Assembly (NCBI GenBank): GCA_023412715.1 | Contig: JAEZCC010000044.1 | Coordinates: 138,024 to 202,023, forward strand | DNA length: 64,000 nucleotides | Direction of reading: 5' to 3' | DNA from: Bacillota bacterium | GTDB lineage: Bacteria > Bacillota > Clostridia > Oscillospirales > Acutalibacteraceae | Part shown: positions 28,677 through 37,304 of the stretch, piece by piece | How positions within the stretch are numbered: position 1 is the stretch's first letter | How the letters are laid out: the number at the start of each line of letters is the position of its first letter | The notes under the pieces: generated by a model | What the model was told of the DNA's origin: nothing | Database searches by the model: none | The model's input: the letters and a program-made list of their open reading frames with translations, nothing else | Translations under genes and position numbers: made by a program

Positions 28677-29960
28677 ATGACAGGAATTGAACAGCGCCCC
28701 GTTTGCGACGGCGTCAATTTCAGAAGCATCAGGGACAGCCGTTTTAAAACAGAACGCTTGTCCATCCATTTTTTATTGCCGCTTAAAAAGGATTCCGTGA
28801 CGGCCAATGCCATTCTGCCGTTTCTGCTTTCCCGTGCAAGCAGAAAATATCCGGATTATACAAAGCTGAACGAACACTTGGAAGAGCTGTACGGAGCCGT
28901 TCTTGACGCCGATGTGCAGAAGCTGGGGGATGTTCAGGTCCTTTCCGTTTCCGCCTCCGGCATTGCGGACCGCTATTCCCTCAAAAGGGAAAAAATAGCG
29001 GCGGAGCTTTCGCGCCTTTTGTGCAGCATGGTCTTCGATCCTCCTTTTCAGGACGGGCTGTTCCCGGAAGACGGGTTCCGCCAGGAGCAGCGCCAGCTGC
29101 TCGAGATGCTCCGCTCCGAATTCAACGACAAACGCGCGTATGCCCTGCGCCGGTGCGAAGAGCTCATGTGCGCGGACGAGCCGTACGGCATCGGCCGGTG
29201 CGGCACGGAGGAAGATATCCGCAGCCTGCGCCGGGAAAGCCTTACCGACGCATGGCACGACCTGATTCACCGCGCCAGGGTGGAAATCATGGTCCTCGGG
29301 GACTGCGACCCCGGCCCCGTGTTCGAAAATTTCTACGCCGCCTTCCGCAGCATCGGAAGGACGTCGGCCGCCGACTGCGGAACGGAGGTCGTCCGGTCCG
29401 CCGGGCAGGTGAACGAGAAAACGGAGAAGATGGAGGTCGCCCAGTCCAAGCTCGTGCTCGGATTTCGGACAGGCACTGCCGAGCCCGACGCCGCGGTGCC
29501 CGCTGTCAAGCTGATGAGCGCCGTCTTCGGCGGCACGCCGAATTCGAAGCTGTTCTTGAACGTCCGCGAGAAGCTCAGCCTCTGCTATTACTGCAGCTCC
29601 GCCTATTTCCCGATCAAAGGGATCATGGTGGTCCAGAGCGGCGTGGAAACGAAAAACATCGAACGCGCCAAAACGGAGATCCTCAACCAGCTGCAGGAAG
29701 TGAAAAACGGAAACTTCACCGACGATGAACTGAACGCCGCAAAGCTCAGCCTCTGCAACAGTTATCAGACGCTCGGCGATTCGCTGGACGGCCTTGAGGC
29801 GTGGTACCTGTCGAAGACCTTTTCCGCCCCGGGACTCCGCCCGGAGGAAGAAGCGGAGCGGGTCAGCGCCGCCGCGCGCGAGGACGTCGTAAAAGCGGCC
29901 GAATCCGTCACGCTGGACACGGTCTACTGCCTGAAAGGAAACGAGGCGAACGCCGAATGA
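28677..29960 (+). CDS. M16-family protein lacking the zinc motif (YmfF-like)
   Basis: About 427 aa, as for B. subtilis YmfF (AlbF-like). It has the M16 fold segments (SKLVLGFRTGTAEPD, SVFGG-type VFGGTPNSKLFLNVREKLSLC) but no HxxEH zinc motif in the N-terminal domain, so it is likely the non-catalytic half of a heterodimer with the next gene. Start chosen at ATG 28677 with GGAGATG upstream; ATG 28665 is possible. A TATAAT lies at 28628-28633 with a weak -35. Confidence 0.88.
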   Translation: MTGIEQRPVCDGVNFRSIRDSRFKTERLSIHFLLPLKKDSVTANAILPFLLSRASRKYPDYTKLNEHLEELYGAVLDADVQKLGDVQVLSVSASGIADRYSLKREKIAAELSRLLCSMVFDPPFQDGLFPEDGFRQEQRQLLEMLRSEFNDKRAYALRRCEELMCADEPYGIGRCGTEEDIRSLRRESLTDAWHDLIHRARVEIMVLGDCDPGPVFENFYAAFRSIGRTSAADCGTEVVRSAGQVNEKTEKMEVAQSKLVLGFRTGTAEPDAAVPAVKLMSAVFGGTPNSKLFLNVREKLSLCYYCSSAYFPIKGIMVVQSGVETKNIERAKTEILNQLQEVKNGNFTDDELNAAKLSLCNSYQTLGDSLDGLEAWYLSKTFSAPGLRPEEEAERVSAAAREDVVKAAESVTLDTVYCLKGNEANAE

Positions 29961-31240
29961 GCACAATGAAAGAAATCAAGAGCGAACGGGCCGGGGAACG
30001 GTATTTTGAAATCCGGCATCCTTCCGGGCTGAAAATCCTTATCTACCCGAAAGAGAAAAACAGCTCTACCTACGCGATTTTCGGGACGAAATACGGCTCG
30101 ATCGACAACTGCTTCCGCGTTGCGGGAGAAAGCGGTCCGCACCGCGTGCCCAACGGCATTGCACACTATCTCGAGCACAAGCTGTTCGAAAGCGAAGACG
30201 GCGACGCCTTTGCGCGCTATGCCAAAACGGGGGCGTCCGCAAACGCCTACACGTCGTTCGACATGACGTGCTACCTGTTCAGCTGCACGGCCAACGTTTA
30301 CGATTCCCTCGAAATCCTGCTGGATTTTGTGCAGTCCCCTTATTTTACCGAGCAGACCGTGCAGAAGGAGCAGGGCATCATCGGGCAGGAGATCCGCATG
30401 TACGACGACGACCCGCAGTGGCGCGTCCTTTTCAACCTGCTGGGGGCCCTTTACCATACCCACCCGGTCAAAATTGACATTGCCGGAACGACGGAGAGCA
30501 TCGCGAAAATCACGCCGGAGCTTCTGTACCAGTGCTACGGGACGTTTTATAATTTGAACAACATGATCCTCTGCATCGCCGGCAACGTCGAACCGGAGCG
30601 GGTCCTTTCCCTCTGCGACAAGATGCTGAAGCCGTCGAAGCCGGTGGACGTCGAACGCATTTTTGAGCCGGAGCCGGACGTGATTGTCAAAGAGAGGGTG
30701 GAGCAGAAGCTCGCCGTGGCGGTCCCGCTGTTCGAGCTGGGCTTCAAGGAATCCGCGGCGGGCGGCAGGGCGACCGCAAAGCAGCTCGCCGAAACCGAAA
30801 TTTTGCTGGAGGCGATTTCTTCTCCGGCTTCTCCGCTTTTCCGCAGGCTGCTGGACGCCGGGCTGATTAATGAGGCGACGTTCGGCCATGAGTATTTCGA
30901 GGGCCCCGGGTTCGCATCCGTTATTTTTTCGGGAGAATCGAAGGATCCTGACGCTGTGGCGAAAGAAATCCGCGGCGAAATTGTGAAAATACGCCGCGAG
31001 GGTCTGGACGCCCGCGCGTTCGAACGCGCGAAGCGTTCCGTCTACGGCCGCAATATTGCGGCCCTCAACAACGTCGGCAGCATCGTCAACTCTCTGGTCT
31101 CGCTCACATTTGCGGGCCGGGAGCTATTCGAGTATATCGACGCGGCGGCCGGCGCGGATTTGGATTCCGTCCTGGACCGTTTCCGCACGCAGCTGAAACC
31201 CGAGGCTTCGGCGCTGTCCGTTGTCCTGCCGCAGCAGTAG
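29957..31240 (+). CDS. M16-family zinc protease (YmfH-like)
   Basis: 427 aa. The zinc motif HYLEH (HxxEH) lies near residue 72 (GIAHYLEHKLFES), with the distal glutamate region EQGIIGQEIRMYDDDPQWR. The start ATG overlaps the stop of the YmfF-like gene, implying coupled synthesis of a catalytic/non-catalytic pair. The substrate is unknown; relatives process peptides such as sporulation or bacteriocin precursors. Confidence 0.9.
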   Translation: MSTMKEIKSERAGERYFEIRHPSGLKILIYPKEKNSSTYAIFGTKYGSIDNCFRVAGESGPHRVPNGIAHYLEHKLFESEDGDAFARYAKTGASANAYTSFDMTCYLFSCTANVYDSLEILLDFVQSPYFTEQTVQKEQGIIGQEIRMYDDDPQWRVLFNLLGALYHTHPVKIDIAGTTESIAKITPELLYQCYGTFYNLNNMILCIAGNVEPERVLSLCDKMLKPSKPVDVERIFEPEPDVIVKERVEQKLAVAVPLFELGFKESAAGGRATAKQLAETEILLEAISSPASPLFRRLLDAGLINEATFGHEYFEGPGFASVIFSGESKDPDAVAKEIRGEIVKIRREGLDARAFERAKRSVYGRNIAALNNVGSIVNSLVSLTFAGRELFEYIDAAAGADLDSVLDRFRTQLKPEASALSVVLPQQ

Positions 31241-31306
31241 GAATTGATTTTCCGAGGGAAAAACTCCCCGGACGACCCTGAATAATTTAGAAATGGGTGG
31301 TACGAC

Positions 31307-32434
31307 ATGTATCATGTTCAGTTCCCCGGACTTGGGTTCAACTTCACCATCAACCCCGTCGCTTTCACAATCGGCGGCCATGCCTTCGCGTGGTACGGCA
31401 TTATCATTGCCGCGGGCTTTTTGCTCGCCTTTGCCTATGCCGTAAAAAGCTGCAAAAGATTCCGGGTCAACGAGGACCATTTTATCGACGTCGTCATCGT
31501 CGGCATCATTGGCGGCGTCATCGGCGCCAGGCTGTATTTTGTCCTGTTTTCCACAAGTGACCAGTATATCAGAAATCCGGCCAGCGTCTTCTATATCTGG
31601 GAAGGCGGCCTCGGCATTTACGGGGGCATCATCGGCGGCCTGCTCTGCGGCGCAATTGTGGCCAAGCTTCATAAAATGAAAATTGCCGCCGTCTTCGACC
31701 TCGCCTCCCTCGGCTTTCTGATCGGCCAGTCTGTCGGCAGATGGGGAAATTTTGTGAACCAGGAGGCGTTCGGCTCCGCGACCAGCCTGCCGTGGCGGAT
31801 GGTCAGCGAGAGGACGGACGTCGTTTCGACCGCGGGGGTGCACCCGTGCTTTCTTTACGAATCTCTCTGGTGCCTGCTCGGCTTCGTTCTGCTACATATC
31901 TTCAGCAGAAGGTTCAGAAGATACGACGGGCAGGTATTTTTGCTTTACGTGACCTGGTACGGCATCGGCAGGTTCTTCATCGAGGGCCTTCGTACCGACA
32001 GCCTCATCACCCCGTTCCTTTCCCTGCGGATTTCGCAGGTGGTGGCGGCCGCTTCGGTGGCTGCTGCGGTCGTGTTGCTGATTGTCTTCCGCAGGCGCAC
32101 GTCGCTGACCGGCTGCGGGTTACCGAAGATCATGGAGCTTAACGCGATTGTGGACGAGGTACCGCGGGCAAAGCAGGAGGAAGAAGAGCCGATTCTGGCC
32201 GACGGCACCAGCACCATTTTTGAAAACGCGGAAGACGCCAAGAAGGTGCTGGACGGCGGATCCATCCGCATGGAAGGGGAATTCTCACAGGCCGGCGAGG
32301 CTTCCGGGGAACAAAAGAAGGAAGAAAAGGGAGAACCCGCGGCGGAGGAAGCGCAGCCCGCGGCTCAGCCGGAGGAAGAAACCGGCGAACAGACCCCGGC
32401 GGAAACGGGAACGGACTCTTCGGAGGAAAAGTAA
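31307..32434 (+). CDS. lgt: Prolipoprotein diacylglyceryl transferase with long acidic tail
   Basis: 375 aa. Transfers diacylglycerol to lipobox cysteines. About seven membrane helices and the Lgt signature GRWGNFVNQEAFG (residue about 145); HPCFLYESLW follows. The core ends near residue 265; the last 100 residues are hydrophilic and very rich in Glu/Ala/Pro (QPEEETGEQTPAETGTDSSE). Typical Lgt is about 270-290 aa, so the tail is an extension. It heads the series lgt-folD-dxs-tlyA-nadK-argR-recN. Confidence 0.95.
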   Translation: MYHVQFPGLGFNFTINPVAFTIGGHAFAWYGIIIAAGFLLAFAYAVKSCKRFRVNEDHFIDVVIVGIIGGVIGARLYFVLFSTSDQYIRNPASVFYIWEGGLGIYGGIIGGLLCGAIVAKLHKMKIAAVFDLASLGFLIGQSVGRWGNFVNQEAFGSATSLPWRMVSERTDVVSTAGVHPCFLYESLWCLLGFVLLHIFSRRFRRYDGQVFLLYVTWYGIGRFFIEGLRTDSLITPFLSLRISQVVAAASVAAAVVLLIVFRRRTSLTGCGLPKIMELNAIVDEVPRAKQEEEEPILADGTSTIFENAEDAKKVLDGGSIRMEGEFSQAGEASGEQKKEEKGEPAAEEAQPAAQPEEETGEQTPAETGTDSSEEK

Positions 32435-32436
32435 AT

Positions 32437-33297
32437 ATGGCGATTCGACTCGACGGGAAAACCGTATCTGCCGAAATCCGTTCACAGATCGCACAGGAAG
32501 TGGAAGGGCTTCGCGGAAGGGGCGTCGTCCCGGGGCTGGCCGTTGTGATTGTCGGGGACGACCCGGCTTCGAGGACCTATGTGAACAACAAAAAGAAGGC
32601 CTGCGCTGCCGCCGGAATCTATTCCGAAGAATATGCCCTGCCCGCATCGGCCGGCCAGGAAGAGCTTCTGGCCCTTGTGCGCAGATTGAATGAAAAACAG
32701 GAGATCAGCGGCATTCTGGTCCAGCTTCCGCTGCCTGCCGGGCTCGACGGGCAGGCGGTGCTTGAGACGATCGATCCCCGCAAAGACGTCGATGCGTTTC
32801 ATCCTTCCAACGTAGGGCGGATTATGACCGGGAATTACCGCTTCGTTCCCTGCACGCCCGCCGGAATCATGCAGCTGCTTCACCACGAGTCCATCGGGAT
32901 AGAGGGGAAAAACTGCGTGGTGATAGGCCGCAGCAACATCGTCGGCAAGCCGATGGCGATGCTTCTGATGCACGAAAACGGGACCGTGACCATATGCCAC
33001 AGCAAAACGCGCGGCCTGAAAGAAATCTGCCGGAATGCGGACATCCTTGTCGCCGCCGTCGGAAAGCCGAAATTCGTGACCGCCGACATGGTAAAACCGG
33101 GGGCGGTTGTGGTCGATGTCGGCATGGACCGCGACGAAGCCGGCAAGCTCTGCGGCGACGTGGATTTCACAGCCGTCGAGCCTCTGGCGTCGTACATTAC
33201 GCCTGTTCCGGGCGGAGTCGGGCCGATGACGATTGCCATGCTGCTGAAAAACACAGTCACGGCGGCAAAAATCCAGAACGGGATTCCTGTTCGGTGA
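32437..33297 (+). CDS. folD: Methylenetetrahydrofolate dehydrogenase/cyclohydrolase
   Basis: 286 aa. Bifunctional enzyme of one-carbon metabolism. GRSNIVGKPMAMLLMHENGTVTICHSKT-region NAD(P)-binding segment, YVNNKKKACAAAGI catalytic Lys region and PVPGGVGPMTIAMLLKNTV at the C-terminus. Two bases separate it from lgt. It supplies formyl groups for the purine genes found later in the window. Confidence 0.96.
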   Translation: MAIRLDGKTVSAEIRSQIAQEVEGLRGRGVVPGLAVVIVGDDPASRTYVNNKKKACAAAGIYSEEYALPASAGQEELLALVRRLNEKQEISGILVQLPLPAGLDGQAVLETIDPRKDVDAFHPSNVGRIMTGNYRFVPCTPAGIMQLLHHESIGIEGKNCVVIGRSNIVGKPMAMLLMHENGTVTICHSKTRGLKEICRNADILVAAVGKPKFVTADMVKPGAVVVDVGMDRDEAGKLCGDVDFTAVEPLASYITPVPGGVGPMTIAMLLKNTVTAAKIQNGIPVR

Positions 33298-33320
33298 ATA
33301 ATAAGTTGAGGTCTTAATGC

Positions 33321-35180
33321 ATGGGCAGCCTTTTGCAGACAATCAAGTCTCCGGAAGATCTGAAGGATCTGACCGGGGAACAACTGACGCGTCTCTGCGA
33401 AGAGATCAGGCAGAAGATAATTGAAACGGTTTCGACGAACGGGGGACACCTCGCTTCCAACCTCGGCGTGGTGGAGCTGACCGTCGCTTTGCAGCGCGTG
33501 TTCCATTCGCCGGAAGACAAAATCGTCTGGGACGTTGGTCACCAGGCATATACGCATAAAATGCTCACGGGCCGGGCCGACCGGATCGGCACCATCCGTA
33601 CGAGCGGGGGCCTCTCCGGTTTCCCGAACCGGCAGGAGAGCGTTTACGACCCCTTTACGACGGGGCACAGCAGCACGTCCATCTCCGCGGCGCTCGGTCT
33701 GGCGAAAGCCAAAGAGCTTAGGGGCGAAAAGGGCTGCGTGGTGGCGGTCATCGGCGACGGCGCGCTTTCCGGCGGCCTTGCCTACGAGGGCCTGAACAAC
33801 GCCGGCCGTTTCAACAAGAATTTCATCGTCGTCCTGAACGACAACAAGATGTCCATCTCCAGAAATGTCGGCTCCATGGCGCGTTACCTTGCCCGCATCC
33901 GCACGGAACCGACCTATCTGCGTTTCAAGGGAAACGTCGAAGAGACCCTGAACCATATCCCCGGTATCGGTCAGCCGATGAAGCGTGCGCTCATCCACTC
34001 GAAATCCGTGCTGAAGCAGCTTCTTTACAACAGCACGCTTTTCGAAGATATGGGGTTCTTTTATTACGGGCCCTTTGACGGCCACAACGTGGAAAAGCTG
34101 GTCGAGGTTTTCAGCAACGTGAAAAATATCGACCATCCGGTGTTCCTGCATGTCCTGACGAAGAAAGGCAAGGGGTATCCCTTTGCAGAGCAGAACCCGG
34201 GCGCGTTCCACGGGATCGGCAGCTTTGACGTGAAAACGGGGAAAACCCCCGCTGCCGGCGAATGTTTTTCCTCCGTATTCGGGAAGTGTCTCTGCGAGTT
34301 TGCAAAGGAAGACGACAAGATCTGCGCGGTCACGGCCGCCATGCAGTCGGGAACCGGCCTGACGGAGTTTGCGCAGGCCTTCCAGAAGCGTTTTTTCGAC
34401 ACGGGTATTGCCGAAGAGCACGCCATGACGTTCTGCGGCGGCCTTGCCGCGGGCGGTCTGCTGCCGGTTTTCGCGGTCTACTCTTCGTTTCTGCAGCGCG
34501 CCTACGACCAGATGATCCACGACGTCGCCATTCAGGGGGTCAAAATCGTCCTGGCTGTGGATCGGTGCGGCGTCGTCGGGGAAGACGGCGTGACGCATCA
34601 GGGAATGTTCGACGCGGCCTACCTTTCCACCATCCCGGGGATTACGGTCTTTTCTCCGTCCTACTATGATGAGCTCCGCACGTGCCTGCGCTTTGCCCTG
34701 TACGATTCCCCCGGCATCTCTGCGGTGCGTTACCCCCGCGGTGGGCAGTTGTTCCGCCCGGCCGATTTCGTCCTTTCCGGCCGCCCGGTCGACTTCTACG
34801 GCGAGAAGGAGGCTCCCGTCGCCATCGTCACGTACGGCAGGCTGTTTTCTTACGCCTGCCTTGCTTTGGAAAAGCTGCGGCGCAGAGGGATACAGGCGGA
34901 AATCGTCAAACTGAACCGCATTTTCCCGCTTGACCGCATGGCTTTTACCCGGGTCTTGGGCCGCAGGCGCGTCTTCTTTTTTGAAGAGGGCGCGGAGCCG
35001 GGTGGGATCGGTGAAAAATTCGGTTTCCGCCTGAGCCAGGCGGGGTTTGCCGGCCGGTTTTATCTCCACGCGATGCCGGCCCTTCTCGCTCATGCTTCCG
35101 TAACGGAGATCCTCCACCGCTACGGCCTTGACGACGCGGGGATGACCAAAACCATTTTAACGGAGTGCGCGGACGAATGA
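33321..35180 (+). CDS. dxs: 1-deoxy-D-xylulose-5-phosphate synthase
   Basis: 619 aa. First enzyme of the MEP isoprenoid pathway, TPP-dependent. GDGALSGGLAYEGLNNAG is the TPP/metal motif (residue about 150), NDNKMSISRNVG follows, and the transketolase-like second half has DTGIAEEHAMTFCGGLA. Followed by tlyA with a 4-base overlap. The isoprenoid partner ispA is at 8.8 kb. Confidence 0.96.
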   Translation: MGSLLQTIKSPEDLKDLTGEQLTRLCEEIRQKIIETVSTNGGHLASNLGVVELTVALQRVFHSPEDKIVWDVGHQAYTHKMLTGRADRIGTIRTSGGLSGFPNRQESVYDPFTTGHSSTSISAALGLAKAKELRGEKGCVVAVIGDGALSGGLAYEGLNNAGRFNKNFIVVLNDNKMSISRNVGSMARYLARIRTEPTYLRFKGNVEETLNHIPGIGQPMKRALIHSKSVLKQLLYNSTLFEDMGFFYYGPFDGHNVEKLVEVFSNVKNIDHPVFLHVLTKKGKGYPFAEQNPGAFHGIGSFDVKTGKTPAAGECFSSVFGKCLCEFAKEDDKICAVTAAMQSGTGLTEFAQAFQKRFFDTGIAEEHAMTFCGGLAAGGLLPVFAVYSSFLQRAYDQMIHDVAIQGVKIVLAVDRCGVVGEDGVTHQGMFDAAYLSTIPGITVFSPSYYDELRTCLRFALYDSPGISAVRYPRGGQLFRPADFVLSGRPVDFYGEKEAPVAIVTYGRLFSYACLALEKLRRRGIQAEIVKLNRIFPLDRMAFTRVLGRRRVFFFEEGAEPGGIGEKFGFRLSQAGFAGRFYLHAMPALLAHASVTEILHRYGLDDAGMTKTILTECADE

Positions 35181-35989
35181 AAAAACGACTGGACAGCCTG
35201 ATTTTTGAGCGCGGCCTTTCGGAAAGCCGGGAAAAGGCCAGGATCTCGGTCATGATGGGCCTTGTTTATGTTGACGGGCAAAAGCAGGACAAACCCGGGA
35301 CCATGCTTTCCGACGGGGTGAAAATAGAGGTCCGCGGCGAAGCGATTCCATATGTGAGCCGCGGAGGCCTGAAGCTGGAAAAGGCGATTTCCAGCTTTGC
35401 CGTCGACCTGCGGGGAAAGGTCGCCATGGATATCGGCGCCTCGACCGGCGGGTTTACGGACTGCATGTTGCAAAACGGCGCGCGCAGGGTGTATGCTATT
35501 GACGTAGGCTACGGCCAGCTTGCCTGGAAGTTTCGCTCCGACCCGCGCGTCGTCAATCTGGAGCGGACCAACGTCCGCTACCTGAAACCGGAGCAGGTAC
35601 CGGAGCCGGTCGAGTTTTTCAGCGTGGACGTCGCTTTCATTTCTCTGAAGCTGGTGCTGCCCGTGGCGCGCGGCTTCCTTGCGGAAGGGGCGCACGGGGT
35701 ATGCCTGATCAAGCCGCAGTTCGAAGCGGGGCGTGAAAAGGTCGGGAAAAAGGGCGTCGTGCGCGACGTGAACGTGCATGCCGACGTTGTGAGAGACCTG
35801 ACGGGCTTCGCCCTGAGCACGGGCTTTTCTCTTCTGGGGCTGACGTTTTCGCCCGTAAAAGGCCCGGAGGGGAATATCGAGTACCTGATGTATCTGCAAA
35901 AATCCGACGCTCCGGTTTCCTGCTCGCCGGACATCGGCTCGCTTGTAAAAGAATCGCACCATGTGCTGAACGGCGGTGATCCGGTTTGA
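35177..35989 (+). CDS. tlyA: TlyA family rRNA 2'-O-methyltransferase
   Basis: 270 aa. N-terminal S4 RNA-binding domain (KRLDSLIFERGLSESREKAR) and FtsJ-like methyltransferase fold with the SAM motif MDIGASTGGFTDCML near residue 87. In mycobacteria TlyA methylates 16S/23S rRNA; the older name is hemolysin A. ATG 35177 overlaps the dxs stop. Confidence 0.94.
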   Translation: MKKRLDSLIFERGLSESREKARISVMMGLVYVDGQKQDKPGTMLSDGVKIEVRGEAIPYVSRGGLKLEKAISSFAVDLRGKVAMDIGASTGGFTDCMLQNGARRVYAIDVGYGQLAWKFRSDPRVVNLERTNVRYLKPEQVPEPVEFFSVDVAFISLKLVLPVARGFLAEGAHGVCLIKPQFEAGREKVGKKGVVRDVNVHADVVRDLTGFALSTGFSLLGLTFSPVKGPEGNIEYLMYLQKSDAPVSCSPDIGSLVKESHHVLNGGDPV

Positions 35990-36852
35990 AAATCGCGGTC
36001 CTTCCGAATCTTGAAAAAAAACAGGCCCGGCGCCATACGCTCCGGCTGATCGAAAAGCTGCGGTCCCTCGGGGTCGAAGTCCTGATGGACAAGGGTCTGG
36101 AGCCTGATTTTGAAATCCCCGGGATTTCGTTTTTCGCGGATTTCTGCGCGATGCTGCGTTCCTGCGATCTGATGATTGCCATCGGCGGGGACGGCACCAT
36201 CATCCATTTTGCAAGGCACGCGGCCGAAGCGGATAAACCGCTGCTGGGGGTCAATATCGGCAGGCTCGGTTTTGTCGCGGAGCTGGAACCCGACGAATTC
36301 GGCGAGCTGGAAAAGCTCGCCTCGGGCGAATACCAGATCGAGAACCGCATGATGCTGCAGGTCCGCTATACGGAAGACGGGCTGGAGAAAACCTGCCATG
36401 TGCTTAACGACGCCGTCGTTTCGAGAAACGCGCTTTCTCCCATGCCGGACTACAAGGTCGGTTTCCGGGGAATGACCGTCTGCAACTTCCGCGGGGACGG
36501 GCTGATTGTCGCGACGCCGACCGGCTCGACCGCCTACTCGCTTTCGGCCGGCGGGCCGATCATCGACCCGAAGCTCGCTTGCATCATCCTTTCGCCCGTG
36601 TGCTCCCATTCGCTGCTGACCCGTCCGGTCGTTTTCGGCCCCGACGCCGTGCTGAGCGTTCAGGCCGACCTTTTGCCGGGAAGCGAAGTGTACCTGACCA
36701 TGGACGGGCAGATTTCCGTAAAGATTTCGGACCCGTCGCAGAAGATATTCTTTTCGCGCTCCGACCGGTCGGTGAAGATTATTCATATCAAAGAACATAA
36801 CTTTTATGAAATTGTCAACGAAAAGCTCGGAAATGGGAGGAATGGGGTTTGA
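35986..36852 (+). CDS. nadK: NAD kinase
   Basis: 288 aa, TTG start overlapping the tlyA stop. The GGDGT motif (IAIGGDGTIIHFAR, residue about 65) and NIGRLGFVAELEPDE, then TPTGSTAYSLSAGGPIIDP, are diagnostic. It makes NADP from NAD, which both the DXS/MEP pathway and FolD consume as reductant. Confidence 0.95.
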   Translation: MKIAVLPNLEKKQARRHTLRLIEKLRSLGVEVLMDKGLEPDFEIPGISFFADFCAMLRSCDLMIAIGGDGTIIHFARHAAEADKPLLGVNIGRLGFVAELEPDEFGELEKLASGEYQIENRMMLQVRYTEDGLEKTCHVLNDAVVSRNALSPMPDYKVGFRGMTVCNFRGDGLIVATPTGSTAYSLSAGGPIIDPKLACIILSPVCSHSLLTRPVVFGPDAVLSVQADLLPGSEVYLTMDGQISVKISDPSQKIFFSRSDRSVKIIHIKEHNFYEIVNEKLGNGRNGV

Positions 36853-37298
36853 AAAAAAAACGCCATGAAAAAATCCTGGAACTTATCGCGCGATATGCAA
36901 TCGACACTCAGGAGGAGCTTCTCCGCCGCCTTCGGGAAGCCGGATTCGAAGTGACGCAGGCCACAGTCTCGCGCGATATCAAGGAGCTCAGGCTGCTGAA
37001 AGTCCTTTCTCCCGACGGAAAATACCGCTACACCCCCGCAAAAGAGGAAACGAAGGAAAATACCGCCAAGTTTTATTCCCTGTTTGCAGACTCGGCCTTG
37101 TCGGTCGACTATGCCCAGAACATGATCTCCGTCAAATGTCAGACCGGCATGGCCAACGCCGTCTGCGCCGCCATGGACACCCTGCGCTGGGCGGATATTG
37201 TCGGCACGCTTGCGGGCGACGACACCATCTTCATCCTGACCAGAAACGAGGCCGCCGCAGGCAGACTGACCGCGGAACTGAAAAATATGATCGGGTGA
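36849..37298 (+). CDS. argR: Arginine repressor
   Basis: 149 aa, TTG start overlapping the nadK stop with GGGAGG upstream. N-terminal winged helix (TQEELLRRLREAGFEVTQATVSRDI) and C-terminal arginine-binding oligomerisation domain ending GTLAGDDTIFILTR. In clostridia argR is commonly found in front of recN regardless of arg genes; no arg genes are in the window. Confidence 0.95.
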   Translation: MKKKRHEKILELIARYAIDTQEELLRRLREAGFEVTQATVSRDIKELRLLKVLSPDGKYRYTPAKEETKENTAKFYSLFADSALSVDYAQNMISVKCQTGMANAVCAAMDTLRWADIVGTLAGDDTIFILTRNEAAAGRLTAELKNMIG

Positions 37299-37304
37299 TT
37301 TCCA

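Noticed and set aside
32880..35117. 745-codon open frame antisense to dxs and folD
   Set aside because: Same cause: codon bias of the sense genes suppresses stops on the other strand. No recognisable domain.
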